Of a DNA stretch of 64,000 bases, positions 1 through 9,484 are shown piece after piece (positions within the stretch are counted from its first letter, which is position 1; every line of letters begins with the position of its first letter). The notes under the pieces are model-generated. The model searched no databases and was not told where the DNA came from. It was given only the letters and a program-made list of their open reading frames with translations. A program made the translations under genes and the position numbers. Source of the stretch: Erwinia billingiae Eb661 (GTDB lineage Bacteria; Pseudomonadota; Gammaproteobacteria; Enterobacterales; Enterobacteriaceae); the NCBI RefSeq assembly GCF_000196615.1, contig NC_014306.1:806001-870000 (forward strand). Direction: 5' to 3'.

Positions 1-481
1 GCAGCTGAGTCAGCACAAGCTGGATATGATCCTCTCCGACTGCCCAATCGACTCCACCCAGCAGGAAGGACTGTTCTCCGTCAAGCTGGGCGAATCCTGC
101 ATCAGCTTCTGGTGTCAGGCACCGCAACCTGATTTACCTTTCCCGGCCTGCCTTGAACAGCGAAAGCTGCTGATCCCCGGCCGTCGTTCGATGCTGGGAC
201 GAAAGCTGCTGAACTGGTTTCAGACTCAGGGACTGGAAGTGGATATTCTGGGCGAGTTTGACGATGCCGCACTGATGAAGGCGTTCGGTGCCAGCCACAA
301 TGCGATATTTGTCGCGCCATCCAGCTATGCCAATGATGTATTTTTTGAGAAAGGAATTTTAGAACTGGGCAGGATAGACAGCGTGGTGGAAGAGTATCAC
401 GTGATATTTGCCGAGCGGATGATCCAGCATCCGGCGGTACAGCGTATCTGCAACAAGGACTTTACGGGGCTGTTTTCCTGA
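1..481 (+). CDS. nhaR: Transcriptional activator NhaR, 3' part only
   Basis: This is the C-terminal part of a LysR-family regulator. The reading frame is already open at base 2 and ends at the TGA at 479-481, so the N-terminal helix-turn-helix and the start lie outside the window. The visible ~159 residues are effector-domain sequence and match E. coli NhaR as I recall it. NhaR activates the Na+/H+ antiporter gene nhaA in response to sodium. Its place directly before the convergent rpsT is the E. coli order, except that E. coli K-12 has IS1 genes between them and none is present here. Identification rests on sequence similarity plus synteny. Confidence 0.88.
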   Translation, partial: QLSQHKLDMILSDCPIDSTQQEGLFSVKLGESCISFWCQAPQPDLPFPACLEQRKLLIPGRRSMLGRKLLNWFQTQGLEVDILGEFDDAALMKAFGASHNAIFVAPSSYANDVFFEKGILELGRIDSVVEEYHVIFAERMIQHPAVQRICNKDFTGLFS

Positions 482-492
482 ATTGCAGACAC

Positions 493-518
493 AAAAAAAC
501 CGGCAGAGCCGGTTTTTT
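493..518. terminator. Bidirectional terminator between nhaR and rpsT
   Basis: A run of seven A, a stem CCGGC/GCCGG (500-504 with 508-512) around a three-base loop, then a run of six T. The A and T flanks make it a rho-independent terminator on both strands, serving the convergent nhaR and rpsT. Confidence 0.85.
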
Positions 519-545
519 CATCAAAGCCGATTAGCGGGCTGGAGA

Positions 546-809
546 TTAATCCAGTTTGCTGATCTGTGCAGCCAGATTTGCTTTATGGCGTGCAGCTTTG
601 TTTTTGTGGATCAGGCCTTTAGCTGCCTGACGGTCCACAATTGGTTGCATTTCATTAAATGCATTCTGCGCAGCCGCTTTATCGCCAAGAGCGACAGCCG
701 CGTAGACTTTCTTGATAAAAGTACGCAACATTGAACGACGGCTAGCGTTGTGCTTACGACGCTTCTCAGACGTTACTGCGCGTTTCTTAGCTGATTTGAT
801 ATTAGCCAA
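546..809 (-). CDS. rpsT: 30S ribosomal protein S20
   Basis: An 87-residue, Lys/Arg-rich protein beginning [10 protein letters not shown]. It matches the length and sequence of bacterial S20, which binds the 5' domain of 16S rRNA and helps assemble the 30S subunit. The start codon is TTG (807-809 on the minus strand), preceded by GGGAG about ten bases upstream. In E. coli rpsT also starts with UUG, and this weak start is linked to translational autoregulation by S20; the same is likely here. It is monocistronic, with its own promoter upstream and a terminator downstream. Confidence 0.97.
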   Translation of the reverse strand: MANIKSAKKRAVTSEKRRKHNASRRSMLRTFIKKVYAAVALGDKAAAQNAFNEMQPIVDRQAAKGLIHKNKAARHKANLAAQISKLD

Positions 810-855
810 GGTCCAACTCCCAAATAGTTCTATGAGGACAATTCAAAGGCCGAGG

Positions 856-884
856 AATATGCCTCTTTCGCCCATGGTTGTCAA
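856..884 (-). promoter_or_regulatory. rpsT promoter
   Basis: Read on the minus strand: TTGACA (879-884), 17-base spacer, CATATT (856-861), about 50 bases before the rpsT start. It resembles the downstream promoter of E. coli rpsT. A second, more upstream rpsT promoter known in E. coli was not clearly identified. The rest of 810-1066 holds no credible gene. Confidence 0.7.
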
Positions 885-1066
885 TGGATTTGTGCAAATA
901 AGCGCCGCCAAACACGCGACACTCTATTACGTTTCGATGGCGCAAGATTCTACCAGCTTCATCTCACCGAATACAGCTTAATCACAAGATAAATGCTATT
1001 GCCGCCTGAAGGAGCAGTTTACCGCAGAAAATGCCGCGATAAACAGAGTAAAGCCGCATTCGCGGG

Positions 1067-1095
1067 TTAACCTTCAGAGCTGTACAAGGTATAAT
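1067..1095 (+). promoter_or_regulatory. ribF operon promoter
   Basis: TTAACC (1067-1072), 17-base spacer and a perfect TATAAT (1090-1095), 29 bases before the ribF ATG. It is well placed to drive ribF-ileS-lspA-fkpB-ispH. Confidence 0.72.
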
Positions 1096-1124
1096 CCGCC
1101 GATTTCCACAAATTTGAGCCAGCC

Positions 1125-2063
1125 ATGAAGTTTATCCGCGGCATACATAACCTTAGGGAGCAGCATCGCGGCTGCGTACTGACCATCGGTAACTTCGATG
1201 GCGTGCATCGCGGCCATCAGGCGCTGCTGGCCCGACTGTGTGAAGAAGGACGCCAACGCAATTTGCCGGTGGTGGTGATGATCTTTGAACCGCAACCGCT
1301 TGAGCTGTTTGCGGCTGATAAAGCGCCTGCCAGGCTGACACGCCTGCGGGATAAAGTTCGCTACCTGAGCGAAGCGGGTGTGGATGCGGTGCTGTGCGTG
1401 CGTTTCGACCGCCGCTTTGCCGCGCTGACCGCGGAAAGTTTTGTCACCGACTTACTGGTGGACAAGCTGGATGTGAAGTTCCTGGCCGTAGGCGATGACT
1501 TCCGCTTTGGCGCTGGTCGCCAGGGGGATTTCCTGTTATTACAGCATGCGGGCATCGAACATGGCTTTGATGTCATCAGTACCCAGACCTTCTGTGATGA
1601 TGGCAAGCGCATCAGCAGCACGGCAGTCCGTCAGGCGTTGGCCGAAGATAATCTGCCGCTGGCGGCTGCACTTCTTGGACATCCCTTCAGCATTTCAGGC
1701 CGGGTTGTGCACGGTGATGCACTGGGCCGGACGTTAGGCTTCCCTACCGCTAATCTGCCGTTGCGACGCTACGTTTCGCCGGTGAAAGGGGTGTATGCCG
1801 TGGAAGTGCTGGGTCTGGGCGATAAACCGTTGCCTGGCGTTGCCAACATTGGCACCCGCCCAACGGTTGCCGGCATGCGTCAGCAGTTAGAAGTTCACCT
1901 GCTGGACGTTGCAATGCACCTGTATGGACGCCATATAGACGTGGTGCTCTGTCAAAAAATACGAAATGAGCAGCGTTTTGCTTCACTTGACGAGCTCAAA
2001 GAGCAAATTGCTAAAGATGTGGTGAGCGCCCGGACATTTTTCGGGCTGAAAACACCGGTTTAA
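1125..2063 (+). CDS. ribF: Bifunctional riboflavin kinase / FAD synthetase
   Basis: A 312-residue protein, the usual length for enterobacterial RibF. It phosphorylates riboflavin to FMN and then adenylylates FMN to FAD in the cytoplasm. The N-terminal FAD synthetase domain carries the nucleotidyltransferase motif GNFDGVHRGH near residue 23, with ISSTAVRQAL marking its end. The C-terminal kinase domain has GRVVHGDALGRTLGFPTANL, with the PTAN nucleotide-binding motif. It is the first gene of the ribF to ispH operon. A 30-base gap separates it from ileS. Confidence 0.97.
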   Translation: MKFIRGIHNLREQHRGCVLTIGNFDGVHRGHQALLARLCEEGRQRNLPVVVMIFEPQPLELFAADKAPARLTRLRDKVRYLSEAGVDAVLCVRFDRRFAALTAESFVTDLLVDKLDVKFLAVGDDFRFGAGRQGDFLLLQHAGIEHGFDVISTQTFCDDGKRISSTAVRQALAEDNLPLAAALLGHPFSISGRVVHGDALGRTLGFPTANLPLRRYVSPVKGVYAVEVLGLGDKPLPGVANIGTRPTVAGMRQQLEVHLLDVAMHLYGRHIDVVLCQKIRNEQRFASLDELKEQIAKDVVSARTFFGLKTPV

Positions 2064-2093
2064 ACAGAACCGAAATACGGAATCGAGAATCTG

Positions 2094-4910
2094 ATGAGTG
2101 ACTATAAATCTACCCTGAATTTGCCGGAAACGGGGTTCCCGATGCGTGGCGATCTGGCCAAGCGTGAACCGGGAATGCTGCAGCGTTGGTATGATGACAA
2201 TCTCTACGGCATCATCCGCGAAGCCAAAAAAGGGAAAAAAACCTTTATCCTGCATGATGGCCCTCCGTACGCGAACGGCAGCATTCATATTGGTCACTCA
2301 GTTAACAAGATTCTGAAAGACATTATCGTTAAGTCCAAAGGTCTGTCGGGCTTCGACTCGCCGTATGTGCCGGGTTGGGACTGCCACGGTCTGCCGATTG
2401 AGCACAAAGTTGAGCAGATGATCGGTAAGCCAGGTGAGAAAGTCACCGCGGCAGAATTCCGTGCTGCCTGCCGTGAATACGCGGCCGAGCAGGTTGAAGG
2501 CCAGAAAAAGGACTTCATCCGTCTGGGCGTGCTGGGCGACTGGGATCGTCCTTACCTGACCATGAACTTCAAAACTGAAGCGAACATCATCCGTGCGCTC
2601 AGCAAAATCATCGGCAACGGCCATATGCATAAAGGCGCCAAGCCGGTGCACTGGTGCATGGACTGCCGCTCTGCGCTGGCAGAAGCCGAAGTCGAGTACT
2701 ACGACAAAACCTCGCCCTCTATCGACGTGATGTTTAATGCCGTTGATAAAGAGGCGGTACAGGCCAAGTTTGGCGCCGCGCACGTTGACGGCCCGATCTC
2801 GCTGGTGATCTGGACCACCACGCCGTGGACCATGCCGGCTAACCGCGCCATCTCTCTGCATCCGGAGTTCGAATACGAACTGCTGCAGATCGAAGGTCGC
2901 GCGCTGATCCTGGCAAAAGAGATGGTCGAGAGCGTGATGAAGCGCGTCGGCGTGAGCGAGTGGAAAGTGCTGGGCGAGGTGAAAGGGGCTTCTCTTGAGC
3001 TGCAGGCCTTCCAGCATCCGTTCCTCGATCACACTTCACCGGTTGTCCTCGGCGAGCACGTAACGCTGGAAGCGGGTACCGGTGCCGTTCACACCGCGCC
3101 GGGCCACGGTCCTGATGACTATGTTATCGGCCAGAAATACGGTATCGAAACCGCCAACCCGGTTGGGCCAGACGGCAGCTTCCTGCCAGGCACCTATCCC
3201 TCGCTGGATGGCGTAAACGTCTTTAAAGCCAACGACATGATCGTTGAGATCCTGCGTGAAAAAGGCGCGCTGCTGCATGTGGAAAAACTGCTGCACAGCT
3301 ACCCACACTGCTGGCGCCACAAAACCCCAATCATCTTCCGTGCCACGCCGCAGTGGTTTATCAGCATGGATCAGAAAGGTCTGCGTGCGCAGTCACTGAA
3401 AGAGATCAAAGGCGTGCAGTGGATCCCCGACTGGGGCCAGGCGCGTATCGAATCGATGGTTGCCAACCGTCCAGACTGGTGTATTTCCCGCCAGCGTACC
3501 TGGGGCGTGCCAATGTCATTGTTCGTGCATAAAGATACCGAGCAGCTGCACCCGGATACCCTTGAGCTGATGGAGAAAGTCGCTCAGCGCGTTGAGCAAG
3601 ACGGTATTCAGGCCTGGTGGGATTTGGACGCCAGCGAGCTGATGGGCGCAGACGCAGAAAACTACGTCAAAGTGCCTGACACGCTGGACGTGTGGTTTGA
3701 CTCCGGCTCAACCAGCTTCTCGGTGGTGGATGCCCGTCCTGAATTCGACGGTCACTCGCCGGACATGTATCTGGAAGGATCGGATCAGCACCGTGGCTGG
3801 TTTATGTCTTCCCTGATGATCTCGACGGCGATGAAAGGCAAAGCACCTTACCGTCAGGTACTGACCCACGGTTTCACCGTTGATGGTCAGGGCCGTAAGA
3901 TGTCGAAATCCATCGGCAACACCGTTTCACCCCAAGATGTGATGAACAAGCTGGGTGGCGACATCCTGCGTCTGTGGGTGGCGTCTACCGATTACTCCGG
4001 CGAAATGGCGGTATCGGACGAGATCCTGAAACGCTCGGCTGACTCCTATCGCCGTATCCGTAACACCGCGCGCTTCCTGCTGGCTAACCTGAACGGCTTC
4101 AACCCAGAAACCGACAGCGTGAAGCCGGAAGAGATGGTGGTGCTGGATCGCTGGGCAGTGGGTCGTGCCAAAGCGGCGCAGGACGATATCCTCGCTTCGT
4201 ATGAGAACTATGACTTCCATGAAGTCGTCCAGCGTTTGATGCAGTTCTGCTCGGTTGAGATGGGCTCCTTCTACCTGGATATCATCAAAGACCGTCAGTA
4301 CACCGCGAAAGCCGATGGCCTGGCGCGTCGTAGCTGCCAGACGGCGCTGTATTACATCGCGGAAGCACTGGTCCGCTGGATGGCGCCGATCATGTCCTTC
4401 ACCGCAGATGAAATCTGGGGCGAACTGCCAGGCAAGCGCGAGAAGTATGTCTTCACCGGTGAGTGGTTCGACGGCCTGTTTGGTCTGGCGGATAACGAAT
4501 CGATGAACGACAGCTACTGGGCTGAGCTGCTGAAAGTGCGCGGCGAAGTGAACAAAGTGATCGAGCAGGCGCGTGCTGATAAGCGCGTTGGCGGATCGCT
4601 GGAAGCGACGGTAACGCTGTACGCCGATGCCGACCTGGCCAAGAAGCTGGTTAGCCTGGGTGACGAGCTGCGCTTTGTGCTGCTGACCTCGGGTGCCCAG
4701 GTGGCTGACTATGCGCTGGCAACCGAAGAAGCGCAGCAGAGCGAGCTGGTGAAAGGTCTGAAAATTGCCCTGCATAAAGCAGAAGGCGAGAAATGCCCAC
4801 GCTGCTGGCATTACACTACTGACATTGGTCAGAGTGCTGAGCATCCGGACGTGTGCGGACGCTGTGCCACCAACATTGCGGGCGCTGGCGAACAGCGTAA
4901 GTTTGCCTGA
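2094..4910 (+). CDS. ileS: Isoleucyl-tRNA synthetase
   Basis: A 938-residue class I aminoacyl-tRNA synthetase that charges tRNA-Ile; length and sequence match E. coli IleS throughout. The HIGH motif is at residues 65-68 and KMSKS at 602-606. Between them lies the CP1 editing domain that removes mischarged Val. The C-terminal zinc finger has Cys901, Cys904, Cys921 and Cys924. The last base of the TGA stop is the first base of the lspA ATG, so the two genes are translationally coupled. Confidence 0.98.
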   Translation: MSDYKSTLNLPETGFPMRGDLAKREPGMLQRWYDDNLYGIIREAKKGKKTFILHDGPPYANGSIHIGHSVNKILKDIIVKSKGLSGFDSPYVPGWDCHGLPIEHKVEQMIGKPGEKVTAAEFRAACREYAAEQVEGQKKDFIRLGVLGDWDRPYLTMNFKTEANIIRALSKIIGNGHMHKGAKPVHWCMDCRSALAEAEVEYYDKTSPSIDVMFNAVDKEAVQAKFGAAHVDGPISLVIWTTTPWTMPANRAISLHPEFEYELLQIEGRALILAKEMVESVMKRVGVSEWKVLGEVKGASLELQAFQHPFLDHTSPVVLGEHVTLEAGTGAVHTAPGHGPDDYVIGQKYGIETANPVGPDGSFLPGTYPSLDGVNVFKANDMIVEILREKGALLHVEKLLHSYPHCWRHKTPIIFRATPQWFISMDQKGLRAQSLKEIKGVQWIPDWGQARIESMVANRPDWCISRQRTWGVPMSLFVHKDTEQLHPDTLELMEKVAQRVEQDGIQAWWDLDASELMGADAENYVKVPDTLDVWFDSGSTSFSVVDARPEFDGHSPDMYLEGSDQHRGWFMSSLMISTAMKGKAPYRQVLTHGFTVDGQGRKMSKSIGNTVSPQDVMNKLGGDILRLWVASTDYSGEMAVSDEILKRSADSYRRIRNTARFLLANLNGFNPETDSVKPEEMVVLDRWAVGRAKAAQDDILASYENYDFHEVVQRLMQFCSVEMGSFYLDIIKDRQYTAKADGLARRSCQTALYYIAEALVRWMAPIMSFTADEIWGELPGKREKYVFTGEWFDGLFGLADNESMNDSYWAELLKVRGEVNKVIEQARADKRVGGSLEATVTLYADADLAKKLVSLGDELRFVLLTSGAQVADYALATEEAQQSELVKGLKIALHKAEGEKCPRCWHYTTDIGQSAEHPDVCGRCATNIAGAGEQRKFA

Positions 4911-5410
4911 TGAGTAAACCTATCTTCTCGACCGGTTTACGCTGGGTCTGGCTGGTTCTGGTGGTGATTGCCATCGACTTCGCCAGCAAGCAGTGGATTA
5001 TGAACACGCTGATGTTGCATGAGTCGATGTCAGTGATGCCATTTTTCAACTTCTTCTATGCGCATAACTACGGGGCGGCGTTCAGCTTCCTCGCCGATAA
5101 GGGCGGCTGGCAGCGCTGGTTCTTTGCCGGCATCGCGGTGGCGATTGTGGTGGCATTGCTGGTGATGATGTACCGCACTGCCGCCAGCAATAAGCTCAAC
5201 AATATTGCTTACGCGCTGATTATTGGCGGCGCGTTAGGTAACCTGTTTGACCGCGCGTATCATGGTTTTGTCGTCGACTTTATCGACTTCTACGTCGGCG
5301 ACTGGCACTTTGCCACGTTCAATATCGCCGACTGTGCCATCTGTATTGGTGCCGCACTGATCGTGCTGGAGGGCTTTCTCAGCCCGTCCGGCAAACCGGC
5401 AAAAAATTAA
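4910..5410 (+). CDS. lspA: Lipoprotein signal peptidase (signal peptidase II)
   Basis: A 166-residue inner-membrane aspartyl protease with four predicted membrane segments. It cleaves prolipoproteins before the lipid-modified Cys. Conserved blocks are NYGAAFSF (53-60), GNLFDR (110-115), VVDF with catalytic Asp123, and FNIAD with catalytic Asp141. Coupled by one-base overlap to ileS, nine bases before fkpB. Confidence 0.97.
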   Translation: MSKPIFSTGLRWVWLVLVVIAIDFASKQWIMNTLMLHESMSVMPFFNFFYAHNYGAAFSFLADKGGWQRWFFAGIAVAIVVALLVMMYRTAASNKLNNIAYALIIGGALGNLFDRAYHGFVVDFIDFYVGDWHFATFNIADCAICIGAALIVLEGFLSPSGKPAKN

Positions 5411-5419
5411 GGGCAGGGC

Positions 5420-5890
5420 ATGACTGATTCTGTACAGCGCGAGAGCGCAGTGCTGGTGCATTTCACCTTGAAGCTGGAAGACGGCTCCACGGCGGAATCC
5501 ACGCGCAATAACGGCAAACCCGCGCTGTTCAGCCTGGGCGACGGCAGCCTGTCAGAAGGGTTGGAGTCGCATTTGCTGGGTCTAACCGTGGGCGAGAAGA
5601 AATCCTTCTCGCTGACGGCGGATGATGCTTTTGGCCAGAGCAGCCCGGATTTGATTCAGTATTTCTCCCGCCGGGATTTTACCCAGGCAGGCGAGCCTGA
5701 AATCGGCGCCATCATGCTGTTCAGCGGCATGGATGGCAACGAAATGCCCGGCGTGATCCGCGAGATTTCCGGTGATTCGATCACCGTTGATTTCAACCAT
5801 CCGCTGGCCGGGCAGACTATCCACTTTGAGGTTGAAGTGCTGGAGATCGATCCGGTACTGGAGGCGACAAATGCAAATCCTGTTGGCTAA
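5420..5890 (+). CDS. fkpB: FKBP-type peptidyl-prolyl isomerase FkpB (SlpA)
   Basis: A 156-residue cytoplasmic FKBP-type prolyl isomerase/chaperone, matching E. coli FkpB (149 residues) from residue 1 to about 149. The FKBP core is split by an IF (insert-in-flap) domain. An SD-like AGGG precedes the ATG. The last seven residues (TNANPVG) have no E. coli counterpart. Where I recall E. coli having a TAA right after the LEA codons, this sequence has ACA, so the frame runs on to a TAA inside ispH, giving a 20-base overlap. Confidence 0.95.
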   Translation: MTDSVQRESAVLVHFTLKLEDGSTAESTRNNGKPALFSLGDGSLSEGLESHLLGLTVGEKKSFSLTADDAFGQSSPDLIQYFSRRDFTQAGEPEIGAIMLFSGMDGNEMPGVIREISGDSITVDFNHPLAGQTIHFEVEVLEIDPVLEATNANPVG

Positions 5891-6824
5891 TCCCCGCGGC
5901 TTTTGTGCCGGCGTCGATCGCGCCATCAGCATTGTGGAGCGCGCGCTGGAAATGTACGGCGCGCCAATCTACGTGCGTCATGAAGTGGTGCATAACCGCT
6001 ATGTCGTCAACAGCCTGCGCGAGCGCGGTGCGATCTTTATTGAAGATATCGGGGAAGTGCCGGACGGTTCAATCCTGATCTTCTCGGCGCACGGTGTTTC
6101 TCAGGCGGTCAGGGCGGAAGCTAAAGCACGCGATCTGACCATGCTGTTTGATGCCACCTGTCCGCTGGTGACCAAAGTGCATATGGAAGTGGCGCGAGCC
6201 AGCCGCAGAGGCACTGAAGCGATCCTGATTGGTCACGCCGGCCACCCGGAAGTGGAAGGGACGATGGGTCAGTACAGCAGCCCGAAAGGCGGCATGTATC
6301 TGGTTGAAGCGCCCGAGGATGTCTATAAGTTGCAGGTTAAGGATGAAAACAACCTGTGCTTTATGACCCAGACCACGCTGTCGGTGGATGATACCTACGA
6401 AGTGATTGATGCGCTGCGTGCCCGTTTTCCGAAGATTGTCGGCCCGCGCAAAGATGACATCTGCTATGCCACTACCAACCGTCAGGAAGCCGTGCGCACG
6501 CTGGCAAAAGACGCCGACGTGGTGCTGGTGGTGGGTTCACGCAACTCCTCCAACTCCAACCGTCTGGCCGAGCTGGCGCAGCGTGCAGGGAAACTTGCGC
6601 GACTGATCGACTCCGCCGATGACATCCAGGAAGAGTGGATCAAAGGCGTGAGCTGCGTTGGCGTCACTGCCGGTGCCTCCGCACCAGACATTCTGGTGCA
6701 GGAAGTGATCCAGCGTCTGCGCGAGTTCGGTGGCGAAACCGCTATCGAGCTGATCGGCCGTGAAGAGAACATTGTTTTCGAAGTGCCGAAAGAACTCCGC
6801 GTCGACGTCCGCGAGGTCGACTAA
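5871..6824 (+). CDS. ispH: 4-hydroxy-3-methylbut-2-enyl diphosphate reductase
   Basis: A 317-residue iron-sulfur enzyme, the last step of the MEP pathway, giving IPP and DMAPP. The start is the ATG at 5871, which gives [18 protein letters not shown] with cluster ligand Cys12. The other two ligands lie in DATCPLVTK and DDICYATTN. The frame is open further upstream, but that part is out-of-frame fkpB sequence, and E. coli IspH starts at the equivalent ATG. Last gene of the operon, followed by a strong terminator. Confidence 0.97.
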   Translation: MQILLANPRGFCAGVDRAISIVERALEMYGAPIYVRHEVVHNRYVVNSLRERGAIFIEDIGEVPDGSILIFSAHGVSQAVRAEAKARDLTMLFDATCPLVTKVHMEVARASRRGTEAILIGHAGHPEVEGTMGQYSSPKGGMYLVEAPEDVYKLQVKDENNLCFMTQTTLSVDDTYEVIDALRARFPKIVGPRKDDICYATTNRQEAVRTLAKDADVVLVVGSRNSSNSNRLAELAQRAGKLARLIDSADDIQEEWIKGVSCVGVTAGASAPDILVQEVIQRLREFGGETAIELIGREENIVFEVPKELRVDVREVD

Positions 6825-6828
6825 ACGC

Positions 6829-6858
6829 CTTCCGCAGCGCCCTGCTGCGGAAGTTTTT
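6829..6858 (+). terminator. Terminator of the ribF-ispH operon
   Basis: A perfect ten-base stem CTTCCGCAGC/GCTGCGGAAG (6829-6838 with 6844-6853), five-base loop, then TTTTT. It begins four bases after the ispH stop. Confidence 0.9.
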
Positions 6859-6911
6859 ACTTCGCTGAACCGCCTGCTATACCCGCCGATCAAAGCCAGA
6901 CAAAATTTGTT

Positions 6912-6941
6912 TTACTGATAATCCGTCGCGTCTGGCATAAA
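6912..6941 (+). promoter_or_regulatory. Possible dapB promoter
   Basis: TTACTG (6912-6917), 18-base spacer, CATAAA (6936-6941), about 95 bases before the dapB ATG. The match is moderate. E. coli dapB is repressed by lysine, but no ArgP or other site could be defined here. Confidence 0.35.
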
Positions 6942-6948
6942 ATTCTAA

Positions 6949-7857
<909 letters not shown>

Positions 7858-7910
7858 GTGTTGTGCACCATCGTGATGTGGTTATTTCAATCATAAGGTT
7901 CTGATTGGAC

Positions 7911-7936
7911 AGGGCAATAATTTTATTGCCCTTTTT
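7911..7936 (+). terminator. dapB terminator
   Basis: Stem AGGGCAAT/ATTGCCCT (7911-7918 with 7925-7932) followed by a T run, about 55 bases after dapB. Confidence 0.88.
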
Positions 7937-8085
7937 ATTTTTTAATAATCCTGTCTTGAGTTAATTTTAAAGCCATAATGGCTATTATGTGTTTTTATCC
8001 TCAATTTATTCCGCAAAAATTGTTAATTTTGACCATTTGGTCCACTTTTTAACGCCGTTTTCCCTTTTCCTATGCACATCCCGTC

Positions 8086-8101
8086 AGGCAACCGGTTTTA
8101 T
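8086..8101 (+). promoter_or_regulatory. PurR box of carAB
   Basis: AGGCAACCGGTTTTAT fits the PurR consensus ANGCAANCGNTTNCNT except at one defined position. It lies about 120-135 bases upstream of the predicted P1 start, which is where PurR acts in E. coli carAB. The rest of 7940-8180 is AT-rich control DNA in which I see no gene; IHF and PepA contacts known in E. coli were not resolved. Confidence 0.65.
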
Positions 8102-8186
8102 GGACTGGATATCTGTCCTTTTCAGGGTAAATCCTCCGATTTCCTCTCCAGTTGAGTAAAAGACTAAGAAAAAGTGAGCTGCGGGG

Positions 8187-8215
8187 TAGACAACAGAGTG
8201 AGCGATCATTAGAAT
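8187..8215 (+). promoter_or_regulatory. carAB promoter P1 (pyrimidine-regulated)
   Basis: TAGACA (8187-8192), 17-base spacer, TAGAAT (8210-8215). It sits about 65 bases upstream of P2, matching the tandem P1/P2 arrangement of E. coli carAB. Confidence 0.65.
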
Positions 8216-8253
8216 GCGCGCAATTTGCCAAAAATCGAGAATTCAGGCGGTTT

Positions 8254-8281
8254 TTGCATTGATTTATGGCTCTGTTATGAA
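8254..8281 (+). promoter_or_regulatory. carAB promoter P2 (arginine-regulated)
   Basis: TTGCAT (8254-8259), 16-base spacer, TATGAA (8276-8281). The -10 element lies inside the first ARG box, which explains ArgR repression. Confidence 0.65.
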
Positions 8282-8314
8282 TTAATATGCAAATAATGTG
8301 ACTGTTTATTCTCA
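8276..8314 (+). promoter_or_regulatory. Pair of ARG boxes (ArgR operator) of carAB
   Basis: Two 18-base ARG-box-like sequences, 8276-8293 (TATGAATTAATATGCAAA) and 8297-8314 (TGTGACTGTTTATTCTCA), separated by three bases. This is the typical ArgR hexamer layout. They cover P2 and reach the ribosome-binding site. Confidence 0.72.
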
Positions 8315-8324
8315 GGAGGATGTT

Positions 8325-9470
8325 TTGATTAAGTCAGCGCTATTGGTTCTCGAAGACGGAACCCAATTCCACGGTCGGGCCATCGGGGCAACAGGATCGG
8401 CAGTGGGGGAAGTTGTTTTCAACACTTCAATGACCGGTTATCAAGAAATCCTCACTGATCCTTCCTATTCCCGCCAGATCGTTACTCTTACTTATCCCCA
8501 TATCGGCAATGTCGGCACCAATTCCGCTGACGAAGAATCCTCTCAGGTACATGCTCAGGGCCTCGTCATTCGTGACCTGCCGCTGATTGCCAGCAACTTC
8601 CGTAATGAAGAAGGGCTGTCTGAGTATCTGACGCGTCACAACATTGTCGCTATTGCCGATATCGATACGCGTAAGCTGACCCGTCTGCTGCGCGAAAAAG
8701 GGGCGCAGAACGGCTGCATCATCGCCAGCGACGCACCTGATGCGCAGCTGGCTCTGCAGCAGGCGAAAGCCTTCCCGGGCCTGAAAGGAATGGATCTGGC
8801 GAAAGAAGTGACCACCAGTGAGAGCTACAGCTGGCTGCAAGGCAGCTGGACGCTGGACGGATTGCCGGACGCGAAGCAAGAGGCCGACCTGCCTTTCCAT
8901 GTCGTGGCCTATGACTACGGCGTGAAGCGCAACATCCTGCGCATGCTGGTTGACCGTGGCTGTCGCCTGACGATTGTGCCGGCGCAAACGCCAGCAGAAG
9001 AGGTGCTGAAGATGAACCCGGATGGCATCTTCCTTTCTAACGGACCTGGGGACCCGGAACCGTGTGATTACGCGATTGCGGCAATCAAAGCCTTCCTGGA
9101 AACTGACGTGCCGGTCTTCGGCATCTGTCTTGGCCACCAGTTACTGGCGCTGGCCAGCGGGGCAAAAACCGTCAAGATGAAGCTGGGCCACCACGGCGGC
9201 AACCATCCGGTGAAAGACCTGGATAACAACACCGTGATGATCACCGCACAGAACCACGGCTTCGCCGTAGACGAAACCAACTTACCGGCAAACCTGCGAG
9301 TGACGCACACCTCGCTATTTGACCAGACGGTACAGGGCATTCACCGCACTGATAAAGCAGCGTTCAGCTTCCAGGGTCACCCGGAAGCCAGCCCGGGCCC
9401 GCACGATGCCGCGCCGCTGTTCGATCACTTTATCGAACTGATCGAAGCCTACCGTTCAACCGCTAAATAA
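8325..9470 (+). CDS. carA: Carbamoyl-phosphate synthase, small (glutaminase) subunit
   Basis: A 381-residue class I glutaminase that supplies ammonia to CarB for carbamoyl phosphate, shared by arginine and pyrimidine synthesis. The start chosen is TTG at 8325: it follows AGGAGG (8314-8319) by five bases, and the protein then begins (M)[11 protein letters not shown] exactly as E. coli CarA, which also starts at UUG. An upstream GTG at 8298 falls inside an ARG box. The catalytic Cys268 is in GICLGHQLL, and the His/Glu pair is in [11 protein letters not shown]. Confidence 0.96.
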   Translation: MIKSALLVLEDGTQFHGRAIGATGSAVGEVVFNTSMTGYQEILTDPSYSRQIVTLTYPHIGNVGTNSADEESSQVHAQGLVIRDLPLIASNFRNEEGLSEYLTRHNIVAIADIDTRKLTRLLREKGAQNGCIIASDAPDAQLALQQAKAFPGLKGMDLAKEVTTSESYSWLQGSWTLDGLPDAKQEADLPFHVVAYDYGVKRNILRMLVDRGCRLTIVPAQTPAEEVLKMNPDGIFLSNGPGDPEPCDYAIAAIKAFLETDVPVFGICLGHQLLALASGAKTVKMKLGHHGGNHPVKDLDNNTVMITAQNHGFAVDETNLPANLRVTHTSLFDQTVQGIHRTDKAAFSFQGHPEASPGPHDAAPLFDHFIELIEAYRSTAK

Positions 9471-9484
9471 TCAGGAGCGAGAAA

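Noticed and set aside
712..981. 89-codon plus-strand frame over the rpsT promoter, at the place of E. coli yaaY
   Set aside because: Overlaps rpsT and its promoter antisense, and the peptide does not resemble a known protein; no ribosome-binding site.
3927..4844. 305-codon minus-strand frame inside ileS
   Set aside because: Antisense shadow of a clear essential gene; no motifs or start signal.
7960..8060. IHF site upstream of carAB
   Set aside because: No sequence came within two mismatches of WATCAANNNNTTR; E. coli spacing alone is not enough.
8298..8324. Upstream GTG start for carA adding nine residues
   Set aside because: It lies inside an ARG box and the AGGAGG sits directly before the TTG at 8325, which matches E. 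coli CarA.
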